Shown: one piece after another, positions 10,180-19,142 of the stretch
Numbering within the stretch: position 1 is the stretch's first letter
How the letters are laid out: the number at the start of each line of letters is the position of its first letter
From: Isoetes engelmannii
Taxonomy: Eukaryota > Streptophyta > Lycopodiopsida > Isoetales > Isoetaceae
Direction of reading: 5' to 3'
NCBI GenBank assembly: GCA_011763485.2
Contig: JAANSK020217754.1
Location: 1 to 24,296, forward strand
Length of the DNA stretch: 24,296 nt
Notes under the pieces: generated by a model
What the model was told of the DNA's origin: nothing
What the model saw: the letters and a program-made list of their open reading frames with translations, nothing else
The model's database searches: none
Translations under genes and position numbers: made by a program

Positions 10180-10560
10180 GTGCTTTATGTTGATTTCTCA
10201 GTTGTTAAAGTTCCTTGATGAGAGGCTCCTTGTACACTGTGTTGGCAATGATTGTATTGCACTCGATGGACAGGCACATGTATTCCGTGTTATTCAAGTT
10301 GCTGTCCAAAATTCTTCCCCTTCTTCTTGCATATACTTTGGACAATGCAGTCTCTGTTCGGGGGACCCAATCACGCTACAAAAGGTCCGAGCGGCAAAAA
10401 TTGAATGGTTCCTAGATATGATGTAATATTTTTTACCCTTGAGTTCAGCAGGATAGCGCCAAGTTATTTTCAAGCCCGTGGCAGGATAAAACGGAACAAG
10501 ATCAGCTGGCATTAGAATGTCGTGGAGACTCTCCCTGAAAGACTTCATCAACGTCATCAC
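10180..10560 (-). pseudogene. Copy A: ParB/sulfiredoxin-like segment
   Basis: The segment contains KGKKYYIISRNHSIFAARTF, matching copy B's EGKKYYIVSGNHSI. A strand ending in G-x-H-(S/R) followed by an A-rich helix is the core of ParB-type nuclease/CTPase and sulfiredoxin folds (canonically DGxHR). Downstream, NTEYMCLSIECNTIIANTV is near-identical to copy B and resembles the later strand-helix of that fold. Sharing between diverged copies shows this was protein-coding. The ParB-like call rests on a short motif. The copy is broken. Confidence 0.42.
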
Positions 10561-10563
10561 ATG

Positions 10564-11692
10564 CTAGTTAGCCCTGGTCCTATGCCTCATGTGGGGCGGT
10601 GCAGAGACACAATCATATATGCTAACATCTTTGAACCATGATACACCCATCGGATAATACCTTTTATACTGCTCCAATTTAAAAGCTGTTGTATCTGCCG
10701 CTCTTTTTTCATCTGTCGGATTGAACTCCAGATCCTCTGGTAACATTGGGATTGGTATGGGTGGGACATAGACAACAGCGTGCAACTCCCTTTCTGGGAA
10801 CTTGGCCTTGGGCTTGGTTGGCCCGATGACCTTGAACTTGATGCCTGATGTGATCTCCATGGGCGTAGACACCGATGTGGAGTCATTGTGTTTCCTTTTC
10901 CTTAATATTTTGCTGGTCTCCTCACTTTCTTCTAATATGGGTTTCAATCCAGAACTGGTCGAGTTGCCTCTAGTAGATTCAGAGGCCTTGCATTTTGAAC
11001 TCTCAGTCAGATTTTCAGGAGACTTGCCCTTGAGAGATTCATGCGACACAATCCTTGAAGATGGGATCACTCTTGGAGGAAACATCTTTCATGCTAGCGC
11101 TAGGTTCTGCACTCCTCACGAAGATTTCTCTATTTATCTCCTTGCACCTTGCAGCTAGCCATGAGCTGTCCATTCTGGTGGGCATCTTGTCATCCTTGAA
11201 AGCCTTTATGGCACAGCTTGGTGGTTTCTTGTCATTAATCATGTACTTTCTGCATGCCTGAAACACCCTGACAATGTCTAGACTGCATTTCAGACCAACA
11301 GCCTCCAATGATTCATTGGATGGCAGTGGCCCGCCGTAACCCTTTGCGTTGTGATCCTTTTTTCCCCCTTTGGACTTACGCGAACTTGCCGTCATCATAG
11401 AAGGTCATAATTCTTCCACTGCATGATGAAAAGAACTAGTGCCCAAAGACGTCTTCAACTAGATACACGATTGTGCCATCGACCTTATCGGTCATACCGT
11501 GCGACATAGATATTATAATTTCTATCTGCTCACCAATCTTATTCTTCCCTGGGGTCGTGTTGAACAGACAAAGGTCCTTTTGCTTGTCCCCTTCTTTTTG
11601 AGGCACAACTTGCACTATTGCCATACACCACCCCCCTTCAGGCCTGGAGGTGCGCACTCGCGAAGTCCTTGCAACAACTCGGGCTCTGCAAT
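10564..11692 (-). pseudogene. Copy A: conserved N-terminal module (unrecognised)
   Basis: Three minus-strand stretches (about 11692-11437, 11398-11039, 11085-10564) match copy B. The first shares WCM-I-Q-VP and YLVEDV. The second shares KKPPSCAIKAFKDDKMPTRM, with 29 of 41 residues identical to copy B across the surrounding block. The third shares FNPTDEKRA and KLEQYKRYYPMGVSW, after a Ser/Lys-rich variable part. An acceptor-like AACATTGCAG precedes the first, with a 36-bp palindrome about 35 nt further upstream. I recognise no known domain. The conservation pattern indicates ancestral coding constraint; the copy is now broken in several places. Confidence 0.5.
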
Positions 11693-12255
11693 GTTAAAGA
11701 AAAATTGCATTAGAAGATGGGCATTAAAGCCTTCGAGTGTTCGCAGGCGCGGAATCTTCGAAGCAACAAAAAAGAAAATGCTACATGACATTCCAAAAAA
11801 ATCAATAAACGAAATAACGGGATTCACTGAGCTGCATTTTCTAAGAGACAATATTAGAGCACCTGGGATTCTTGTTACATCCAGGGGCATTGTAACCCTA
11901 CTTTGAACCTAAGAGGCATCCCAAAATTCAATTCCCCATGCTGCCCAAGCTTCTCCATCAATTGCAGCAGTAAGGTGTAACTATACGCATACAATAAGTA
12001 CGTCTTACTACCGCAATGGACGGAGAAGCTTGAGTAGCACCGGGGGTTGAATGCTGAAGATCTGCTCAAGTTCGAAGTTGTACCATATTGCATCTGGAAG
12101 CTACCACCCTTAGAGGGGCCAAGATGTCCAGTGCCTCAAATCTGGCGTCTCTTTGTTCAATGGAGCTTAACAAATAATCAAGCGGTACTGACACAGAGAG
12201 ACGACTAGATAGAGGCATTGGACAATCTACTCCTACTAAAGAAGATAACCAGGAC
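11690..12255. repeat. About 0.6-kb tandem unit 1 of 3
   Basis: This is the first of three directly repeated units. Each carries, in plus-strand order, a 34-36-bp palindrome, a 'gttacatccagg' block, a 'cttactac..c.atgg' block, 'ccacccttagagg', 'cacagagaga.gactag' and 'ctcctacta'. Unit 1 is the most diverged. On the minus strand, units 1 and 3 keep a protein-like stretch QRDARFEALDILAPLRV / QRDARFEATDILVPLRV, suggesting that the unit once contained an exon. Confidence 0.75.
11730..11765. repeat. Palindrome, decayed family member (unit 1)
   Basis: Outer arms GCCTTCGA and TCGAAGC pair, and an inner TTCGC/GCGGAA pairs partly, around AGG. It sits about 35 nt upstream (minus sense) of the copy A acceptor, matching the position of the 18226 palindrome in copy B. 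Confidence 0.5.
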
Positions 12256-12339
12256 CCTGAATGCCCTCTATTGTGATCTCTGGAACAAGCATAATAAGAT
12301 GCATATTTAAGACTTCTAGGGATGTAGATAAATGAAAAA

Positions 12340-12905
12340 AGCATAATAAGATGAATATTAAAAGCTTCAAGGGATCGCGGGCGCGATTCTTCGAGGTCTC
12401 GAAAAAGACAATGGTACATGTTAAGCAAAAAACAACAATAAACGAAACACCGGGGTTCACTAAGTTGCATTGTCCAAGGTAAACAATACTAGAGCACACA
12501 GGAGTCTTGTTACATCCAGGTGCAATGTTCCACTACTTCAAACTTGAAAAGATCCCCAAATTTCAACAACCAGCGTTGCTCAATCTGTTCCATCTAGTGC
12601 AGCAGTAAAGTTAAATATGCCACGCAATGTATGCGTACCATAATTACATCTTATTACGACAATGGGCGGAGAAGCAAGACCAACACCAGAGGTTGAATTT
12701 TGAGGAGCTGCTCATGTTTGAACCCGTACCACATTGCGTCTAGAGACTTCCACCCTTAGAGGGACCAGGATCTTCAGTGCCTCAAATCTAGTGTCTCTTT
12801 TGCAATGGAGCTCAACAAATAATCAAGCGACAGTGTCACAGAGAGACGACTAGAGAGAGGCATCGAAAAGTCCACTTCTACTAAGAGAGGTAATAAGAAT
12901 CCCTG
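12340..12905. repeat. About 0.6-kb tandem unit 2 of 3
   Basis: This second unit is offset by about 631 bp from unit 1 and shares the same ordered blocks, including gttacatccagg, cacccttagaggga and tcacagagagacgactag. It is closer to unit 3 than to unit 1. It is led by a sub-duplication of the 'gcataataagatg' block shared with unit 3. Confidence 0.8.
12364..12397. repeat. 34-bp palindrome (unit 2)
   Basis: Arms are 15+4+15: GCTTCAAGGGATCGC, loop GGGC, GCGATTCTTCGAGGT. The core GATCGC/GCGATT pairs; the outer arm pairs partly. Confidence 0.6.
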
Positions 12906-13090
12906 GTGCCCTCTATTATAATCCCTGAGAAAATGCAGCCTAGCAAGACACCATGCTTAGCTCCTGTGGGAACAAATGAAAACAGCAATGCAGCAACTAA
13001 TACGCTGCCAACATTTGCAAGTGCGATCATTGGGAGCGCGAAGAAACTAGTAGTATGAATAGCACAAGGAAATAACCAAGGTGGCCAAAG
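12905..13090. other. Insert between tandem units 2 and 3
   Basis: About 185 bp that unit 2's equivalent position lacks. On the minus strand it reads as a hydrophobic, protein-like peptide including PMIALANVGSVLVAALLF then PTGAKHGVLLGCIFSGI. This vaguely recalls a transmembrane segment plus loop of major-facilitator (allantoate permease-like) transporters. It is too short to assign. Confidence 0.25.
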
Positions 13091-13149
13091 TAGATAAATG
13101 GAACAAGCATAGTAAGATGGATATTTAAGGCTTCTAAGGAAGTAAATAA

Positions 13150-13715
13150 ATGGAAAAAGCATAATAAGATGGAAATTAAAGGCTTCAAGCGATTGATGGC
13201 ATGAATCTTCGAAGCATCGAAAAGGACAATGGTACATGTCAAGCAAAAATGAAACACCGGGGTTCAATAAGCTGCATTGTCCAAGGGAACTAGAACACAC
13301 GGGATTCTTGTTACATCCAGGAGCAATATTCCACTACTTCAAACTTGAGAAGGTCCCCAAATTTCAACAACCAATGTTGCTCGAGCAGTTCCGTCTAGTG
13401 CAATAATAAGGTTAACTATGATACGCAATGTATGCATACCATGATTACATCTTACTACGGCTATGGATGGAGAACAATGAGCAACACTGGAGGTTGAATT
13501 CTGAGGACTTGCTCATGTTTGAAGTTGCACCATATTGCATCTGGAGACTTCCACCCTTAGAGGGACTAGAATGTCTGTGGCCTCAAATCTGGCGTCCCTT
13601 TGAGCAATGGAGCACAACAAACAATCAAGCGACATTGACACAGAGAGATGACTAGACAAAGGCATTGGACAACCCACTCCTACTAAGGGAGGTAACAAGA
13701 ACTCCTGCCTTATGG
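13150..13715. repeat. About 0.6-kb tandem unit 3 of 3
   Basis: This third unit is offset by about 817 bp from unit 2 because of the extra 12905-13090 segment. It shares all ordered blocks with unit 2 at clearly higher similarity than with unit 1. It ends near 13700 with 'ctcctactaagggaggtaac'. Confidence 0.8.
13182..13215. repeat. 34-bp palindrome, decayed (unit 3)
   Basis: Outer GCTTC/GAAGC arms pair and the total length is still 34 bp, but the GATCGC core is eroded compared with the equivalent in unit 2. Confidence 0.45.
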
Positions 13716-13719
13716 AGAA

Positions 13720-14990
13720 CGAAAGACGTATATTTGGCCATCCCTCTCACTAGTGCCTTGGTGTGTATTACCACGTGTAGATCTTGGGTTTCTAGGAAGC
13801 CACCACCACTTTTAATAGGAGGCCCATCTGTGTCGACAGTTCATCGGCCCGATCTGCCCAAATGGTTAACATGGGATATAATCCCACTTTACCCTTCCCT
13901 CAGTCAATGGGCGAATCTAATAGAAGTTCCATGTTTATTTTTTTGGAAGGACGTCAAACTTTATTAAAAATCCAAGATGAAAGACAAATAGAAATGCACA
14001 GGCGGGATTAAGATCTCAGAGGATAATCATGATCCACTGAGTAGGATCACCGGCCTATGCCAAATCCTAAACATTACAATCATGTGCGCTTGAAGAACCG
14101 GCTCCATAATTTTGATCATTTTCACTTTAGAAATTGGGATTCAGAGAGTTAGGATCACAATGACTACACATTTTTTGTGATTCTGAGACCTAATTATTGC
14201 CCCTTAAGATATAGATGTTTTCGAGGTAAAATAAATCAAACTGACACTATACTAAACAACTAATCGTTAAGTTTAGATAAAAGCCACTATAAAATACCAT
14301 ATCAAAAGGAAAAAAACCATGGAAAATACGAATATAGACTCCATGTTACGAAAATTGACCAACAAAACCATGTTAAAAATCACTACCAATTCATAACCAC
14401 ACACTAACCATTTGTTCCTTGACAAAAACCACTGGCATTTCTTCTCAATAAGAAATAACAGAAGTCAACCAACAAACCATCTTAAGAACTAGTAAGAATT
14501 CGAAAAATCTTTGTTGGCCTAGAAAACCACCATGGGAAACCTCGAATGAAAAGACCTTGTTAAACTATGCCTAGAAACATTATAGTTTTTTCAGTCAAGA
14601 ACCATTAACATCTTGGCAAGTCGTGTTCGCTTAAAGAATTAAGATGAAAAACCACAAATGAATTGACCTTATTAAACTGTAGGTAGAAACATTGAGGTAT
14701 TCCAGTTAACCCGCTTTAGAAAACCATCTACGTATATAAAAAACCATTCAACATGTGTTTCTTACTCTCGACATTGCAAAACTGCATACTTAACCACCAT
14801 GACATGTCAAACTGGTACCAAAAACCTTGATAAAAACCTTCATCACTTTCAATTAACCATATTAGAGTATAAACTAGCATACAAAATCACATTTTCATTT
14901 TAAAAACCAAGATGGTTTTTATTGAGGAAAGATTGTTTTGCATAGAAAACCGCTATCATAGTGGTTTTATAGTGGTTATGTATGAGAGTT
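13720..14990. other. Gene-free spacer with AAACCA-rich stretch
   Basis: No gene is supported. From about 14250 to 14970 the motif AAACCA (often AAAAACCA(C/T)) recurs more than a dozen times at irregular intervals of roughly 20-70 bp on the plus strand. The block ends in a snap-back repeat (14946-14968: AAAACCGCTAT, c, ATAGTGGTTTT). The complementary TGGTTTTT motif recurs near 24170-24210. It may be a heavily diverged tandem array. Confidence 0.4.
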
Positions 14991-15000
14991 AAATCTTTGG

Positions 15001-15880
15001 GTGCCTTGTGTTGTGCACGAGGCCCCTGATTGGAAAAGCTTCGCGAAAGGCTACAATCCTGACAAGAAGGAACGTTTGATTGGTCATCTAGAACCACTTC
15101 TCTAAGTTCTGCCAGAAGGATGGATGGCCTCTAATGTTTTATAAGATGAAACCCGAGCATCGTGAGTGGTTGCCGGAGAAGGGGATCAAAATGTGAAAGG
15201 CAGATACAGATGGTGCACCCATGATTCCTCTAGGTGTACGAAAGTCTGTACTCCCATTGAAGGCTGTAAAGGATATTGGCGCTTTGAGAAGTAACAAAGT
15301 ACATCATACCTTAATTAGCTATTTCAAAAGTTGGAGAGCACTCGTGGTCTAATAGATACATGAATGAGGTTATCGACTACTGGCAGGGCCTACTAAAGAT
15401 GCTTGGACAGGTGGATGCTGGCCCATTTGTCATGCATGATTTCTTCCCGTACATGCGATAAGATGCTCTGGTTGAATCTGAACTGGTGATCCAACAAGAA
15501 TGTGACCTTCGCTCATCATATGTAGGCCCGTCTAATCAGAAGCCCAAAAATCTCGTTGAGGACTTCAATCCAACAAAGGAAATTAAGAAGGGCATGTTCT
15601 TGCTTGTGAGGCCACCTGATAGCTGCCCCACCTGACCAGCTTATACAGAAGCAGACCTTACAGAAGATCCAAACTTGCCTCACTTGGTGGGAGCCTATTT
15701 GTCTCTTGGTGGGAGCCTGTCAATAGAAAGGTTATACCTTATCCCAAGAACTACGTTGATTGTTGGGAGAAGAGCTGGAGGCCTAACCCCAATGATCTGC
15801 CTCGATATACACATACAAAATGTGTTGGTTATGGATGGACAGTTGAAGGGATGCCTTCAACTGTGGTGATCCTAGCGATG
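15001..15880 (+). pseudogene. Decayed plus-strand coding remnant (unrecognised)
   Basis: Several adjoining plus-strand stretches read like protein: APDWKSFAKGYNPDKKERL, WPLMFYKMKPEHREWLPEKG, GAPMIPLGVRKSVLPLKAV, YMNEVIDYWQGLLKML, EIKKGMFLLVRPPDS, CWEKSWRPNPNDLPRYTHTK. The last two blocks have the feel of a small beta-barrel reader or processing domain. I do not recognise the family. It is opposite in strand to copies A and B and lies between them, so it may be a second gene of the same element or an unrelated insertion. It is broken in several places. Confidence 0.42.
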
Positions 15881-15968
15881 TGGGTTCTCAGTTAACAGAA
15901 CTTGTTGCTAAAGAGGGTAAGGATGATGATAATGATGAGAATAAACTTTACCTCCGGCTTGAACAAAG

Positions 15969-16500
15969 TGTGTCTTGATTGTTAGCTTAGAAGAATTAAA
16001 ATGTGACTACTTGCTAGCTTAAAATGAGTATGATGTGTCTTGCTTACTAGATTAGAGTGAGTTTAGATTGATTAACTTGCGTGCTTCAAATGCGTATGAT
16101 GTGTCTTGCTAGTTAGCTTAGAACAAGTAAACTGTGACTGCTTGATAGGATAAATGAGTATGATGCGTCATTCCTACTAGATGCTAGAATGAGTTAAGTG
16201 TGACTAGCTTGATAGCTTAGAATGGATACAACGCATCTTGCTTGCTAGCTTGGAATGAGTACATTGTGATTAGCTTGCTATCCTAACATCAGTACAATGC
16301 ATCTTGCTTACTAGCTTGGTATGAGTAAAATGTGAGTAGCTTGCTAGCTAAAGATGAACCTAAACTGTGGCATGCTTGCTAGCTTGAAATGAGCAAGATT
16401 TGATATTGCTAGCTAGCTTGAAGTTGTTAAATGGGTCATGCTCGCTAGCTTAAGATTACTCATGTGAGTCATGCTTGCTAGCTCAAAATTCTCAAAATAG
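15969..16500. repeat. Diverged minisatellite, about 16 units of 31-35 bp
   Basis: The unit is approximately TG(T/C)G.CT.GCTTGCTAGCTT followed by .GAATGAGTA. Two variants alternate through much of the array, one beginning TGTGTCTTGC and one TGTGACTAGC, giving a higher-order dimer of about 66 bp. Units differ at many positions, so the array is old. The repeated GCTTGCTAGC core is itself partly palindromic (GCTAGC). No coding frame runs through it. Confidence 0.85.
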
Positions 16501-16637
16501 CTTGAATTTGTCAAATTAATGAATTGGTGCTTAACCTCGTGGAACTCCTATGATTACAAGAGGTCAGTAAGAGAGCCATTGTGATTTTATCTAGCAAAGC
16601 TATACTATTTATCTAGCAAAGCTAGACTATAATAGGT

Positions 16638-16671
16638 GCTCCTCATGATCGCAACTGTGATTATGAGGAGC
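16638..16671. repeat. 34-bp palindrome
   Basis: Arms are 15+4+15: GCTCCTCATGATCGC, loop AACT, GTGATTATGAGGAGC, with 13 of 15 pairs. The GATCGC core lies next to the loop and the GCTC/GAGC ends are typical of the family. It lies in the presumed intron just downstream of the copy B ParB-like segment. Confidence 0.8.
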
Positions 16672-16713
16672 TAGACTATAGTAGCTTCATCGACAAAAGA
16701 GCACATATAAATT

Positions 16714-16747
16714 GATCTGGACAATCGCCACCGCAATCATCACAATC
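16714..16747. repeat. 34-bp palindrome, decayed
   Basis: 15+4+15 layout with left arm GATCTGGACAATCGC, loop CACC and right arm GCAATCATCACAATC. Nine of 15 positions pair. It is a weak member, supported by exact length and by its neighbour at 16638. Confidence 0.4.
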
Positions 16748-16799
16748 TAAACCAAAACATCACCTATTGTTGACATTAAATGAAGAACACACCTGCCAG

Positions 16800-17126
16800 T
16801 TGCCAACTTGCCCTGCATGGGTGAGCCGAGGGCTAGATGGTGGTGTCTCAGTTGCTGGAGTTTCTCGATGAGAGGTTCCCTATATATGTGTTGGCAATGA
16901 TTTCATTGCACTCAGTAGACAGGCGCATGTATTCTGTATTTGCGAGGTTCCCATTGAGAATCCATGCCCGTCTTGAGGCATACACTCTAACAAAGGAAGC
17001 TTTCTGTTCCGATGGCCTAATATGACCATATAGGATTTGAGCTACACAAATGGAATGATTCCCTGACACGATGTAATACTTTTTGCCTTCCAGTTGTGCC
17101 AGATCGTTCCATGTCAGTAATTTCAT
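16800..17126 (-). pseudogene. Copy B: ParB/sulfiredoxin-like segment
   Basis: The segment encodes LAQLEGKKYYIVSGNHSI and then RRAWILNGNLANTEYMRLST, parallel to copy A (10180-10560). G-N-H-S at the end of a predicted strand fits the ParB/sulfiredoxin G-x-H-(R/S) core. A basic helix-like stretch follows, then a block beginning ALGSP shared by both copies before a probable intron. This copy retains the Gly of the motif. No methyltransferase-like part follows in this window; minisatellite and plus-strand material lie there instead. The copy is broken. Confidence 0.42.
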
Positions 17127-17218
17127 TGTGGTTGGATCATTTGAAACCAGATTGGCGGGCGTGAGGGCTATTCCTGAAGGACGTCATCAAGGTTTTCCCA
17201 CGATCATAAGATCTCGCT

Positions 17219-18175
17219 CTATGCGTCAAGTAAGCCGGATTGGGTTTTCAATCGAAAATGCTGACATTTCTGATCCAGGAGACACCCATCAGATAATATC
17301 TCTTGTACTGCTCCAGCTTCAACGCGGTGTTCGGATGCCCGTTTTTCATCGGTTGGGTTGAATTTCAGTTCCAAGGAAGTCTGGTAAATCCTGAGCTTCA
17401 GTGTAGGTCTTGACACACTTGGCATTGACGCGGAGGCGGGCTTGATGTTTTTCCTCTTTTTAGACACTTTGGTAGTGTCACTCTCATTCACTTCGACGGT
17501 GCCAGTAGCTTGCGTGGCTGCGGCCGGTGTACCCTGTGACGTTCTAGTCTCATTCATTGCAGGTGTACCCACGTTCTCATACTGTCTGTGCAAGCTTCGA
17601 AATCGTTCTATCCCAGTTGAGGTCCTTACATTTTGCCGCTAGCCAGGCGCTGTCCATGCGTGTGGGAATCTTGTCATCTTTGGTGGCCTTTATGGCGCAG
17701 CTTGGGGTTTTCTTGCCATTGGCCAAGTGTTCTCTGCATGCTGTAAAACCACGAAGACTGTCCTCACTACATGTTATATCAGCAACTTCCAAGGATTCAT
17801 CAAATGGAAGCACCCAAGCGTAACCCCTGGCACTGTGGTCCTTTCTACTGTGCCCGTGCTCGCCCACATCATGAAAGGGTTATATCTAGTCCACCGTATT
17901 TGGGTACTATACAAATTGGTGTCGTAAGACGTCTTCTACGAGAAATATAGCAGCGTCCTCCACCCGCTCTGTATTGCCGACCCACGTCAATATTACAATT
18001 CCGAGCTGCTCGGTTGCATCGTGCTCCCCACCAGCTGTCATGAACAAACACATATCCTTTCTTTTGTCCTCTTTCTTTTCAGGTACTGCTTGTGCTATTT
18101 CCATGCACCATTTATTCTCTATGTTTAGATGACAACTCTGCATGGTTGCACGCGCTCGCGAAGCTCTTTTAATAT
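17219..18175 (-). pseudogene. Copy B: conserved N-terminal module (unrecognised)
   Basis: Minus-strand stretches at about 18175-17907, 17867-17577 and 17593-17219 parallel copy A in the same order. Shared blocks are KWCMEIAQAVPEK / FLVEDV, then KKTPSCAIKATKDDKIPTRM and WLAAKCKDLN, then FNPTDEKRA. An acceptor-like ATTTGCAG precedes the first block, and a strong palindrome (18226-18258) lies about 50 nt further upstream. The Ser/Thr/Lys-rich middle has diverged completely from copy A while the blocks are kept, as expected of an ordered-domain/linker protein. Function unknown; broken in a few places. Confidence 0.5.
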
Positions 18176-18225
18176 ATCAGATGCTGCAAATACAAAAATA
18201 CAAATTGACATGCGAGTCACACGAC

Positions 18226-18258
18226 ACTCCGTAGGATCGCGGTGCGATCCTACCGAGC
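18226..18258. repeat. 33-bp palindrome, near-perfect
   Basis: Ten perfect base pairs (GTAGGATCGC / GCGATCCTAC) surround a GGT loop. Counting 15-nt arms, 13 of 15 positions pair and the right arm ends GAGC. It lies just upstream (minus sense) of the copy B splice acceptor. Confidence 0.85.
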
Positions 18259-18323
18259 AACATAATAACAAATAGTATAATTATTACCACGAATACATAA
18301 TGGGATGCATGAAGGGTGCGAAT

Positions 18324-18357
18324 AACTCGTGGAGATCACCAGCGATCTCCACGAGTT
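18324..18357. repeat. 34-bp palindrome, 14 perfect pairs
   Basis: AACTCGTGGAGATC (18324-18337) and GATCTCCACGAGTT (18344-18357) are exact reverse complements around ACCAGC. The arms differ from the neighbouring palindrome except for the GATC next to the loop. Confidence 0.9.
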
Positions 18358-18507
18358 GGTCGTCTCAAGAGAACTGAAAAATGACTCGAAAAGAGTACGA
18401 AAACCCGAATATTATATTAACAGACAAGGTTATATGTAGAACAGTCCAATTCAGGACGCCAAAAAATTCTATACATAACTGAGGGCCACAACACCAGCCA
18501 AAACATG

Positions 18508-18815
18508 TCAAATGCCATATTTTCGCTGATCCTTGTGCCTCACATATGCAGGTAACACATCCTCAGAATCTATCAATGGATATGCCAACAACAGTTTCAG
18601 TAGCAGGTCCATCTCTGCCATTAGGCAGTTTGCACGTTCAGTGAAGATATATTCCAAACTAAAACGTGACGCATGTTCGTGCAAAGGATCAGTTCGTATA
18701 GCTTGTATGGTATTGGCTACATGTTGCCACACCAGGATGAAGACCTCCCAAACCTTGTGATCTACTTCAGTGTTGCTCGAGGATGCTACGTCAGTTTTGT
18801 TTCCTAAGGAAGGCA
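18508..18815 (-). pseudogene. Protein-like minus-strand exon upstream of copy B
   Basis: An open minus-strand stretch after an acceptor-like CCTTAG encodes about 100 residues. It starts Ser/Asn/Asp-rich, then becomes helical-looking (VWEVFILVWQHVANTIQAI, then FTERANCLMAEMDLLLKLLL) and ends QRKYGI before a stop. I recognise no domain. Its strand and position suggest either a 5' exon of copy B or the last exon of another gene of the same element; palindromes flank it on both sides. I did not find a clear counterpart in copy A. Confidence 0.35.
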
Positions 18816-19067
18816 GGGAAGAATAGTATTATAATTTGCTAAAGACCAAGACCTCACAATCATCGCGATCATGAACAACAGTGAAAGACATCTATGGCTA
18901 AGTTGGCGAACTGAGCGAATTCAAGTCTAATATAAATAACAGAGATCTCAAAGATCACCACCACAAACCTTCAGAGCACGGCCTAAGTATAAGCTGGCGA
19001 TTACCCCTGCGCCAAAGTTTTGCAGCGACGATCTTCAAGAGCTCGGATATTTTGATAGAACATCAAT

Positions 19068-19101
19068 GCTATGAAGGATCGCTAACGCGAACCTCAAGAG
19101 C
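19068..19101. repeat. 34-bp palindrome, partly decayed
   Basis: 15+4+15: GCTATGAAGGATCGC, loop TAAC, GCGAACCTCAAGAGC. The GCTC/GAGC-type ends, GG and TCGC/GCGA core are kept. Confidence 0.5.
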
Positions 19102-19142
19102 AAGGACATTCGCTAGCTAATCCTTAGCTGCCGAATCACCTT

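Noticed and set aside
11499-11906. 135-residue plus-strand open frame
   Set aside because: It runs antisense to a block conserved between the two minus-strand copies and through a palindrome.
13665-13967. 100-residue plus-strand open frame
   Set aside because: It has no recognisable motif, begins inside tandem unit 3 and is not shared with units 1 or 2.
15969-16500. Centromeric or telomeric repeat
   Set aside because: The unit length, small copy number and high divergence fit a local minisatellite, and no telomere-type TTTAGGG motif is present.
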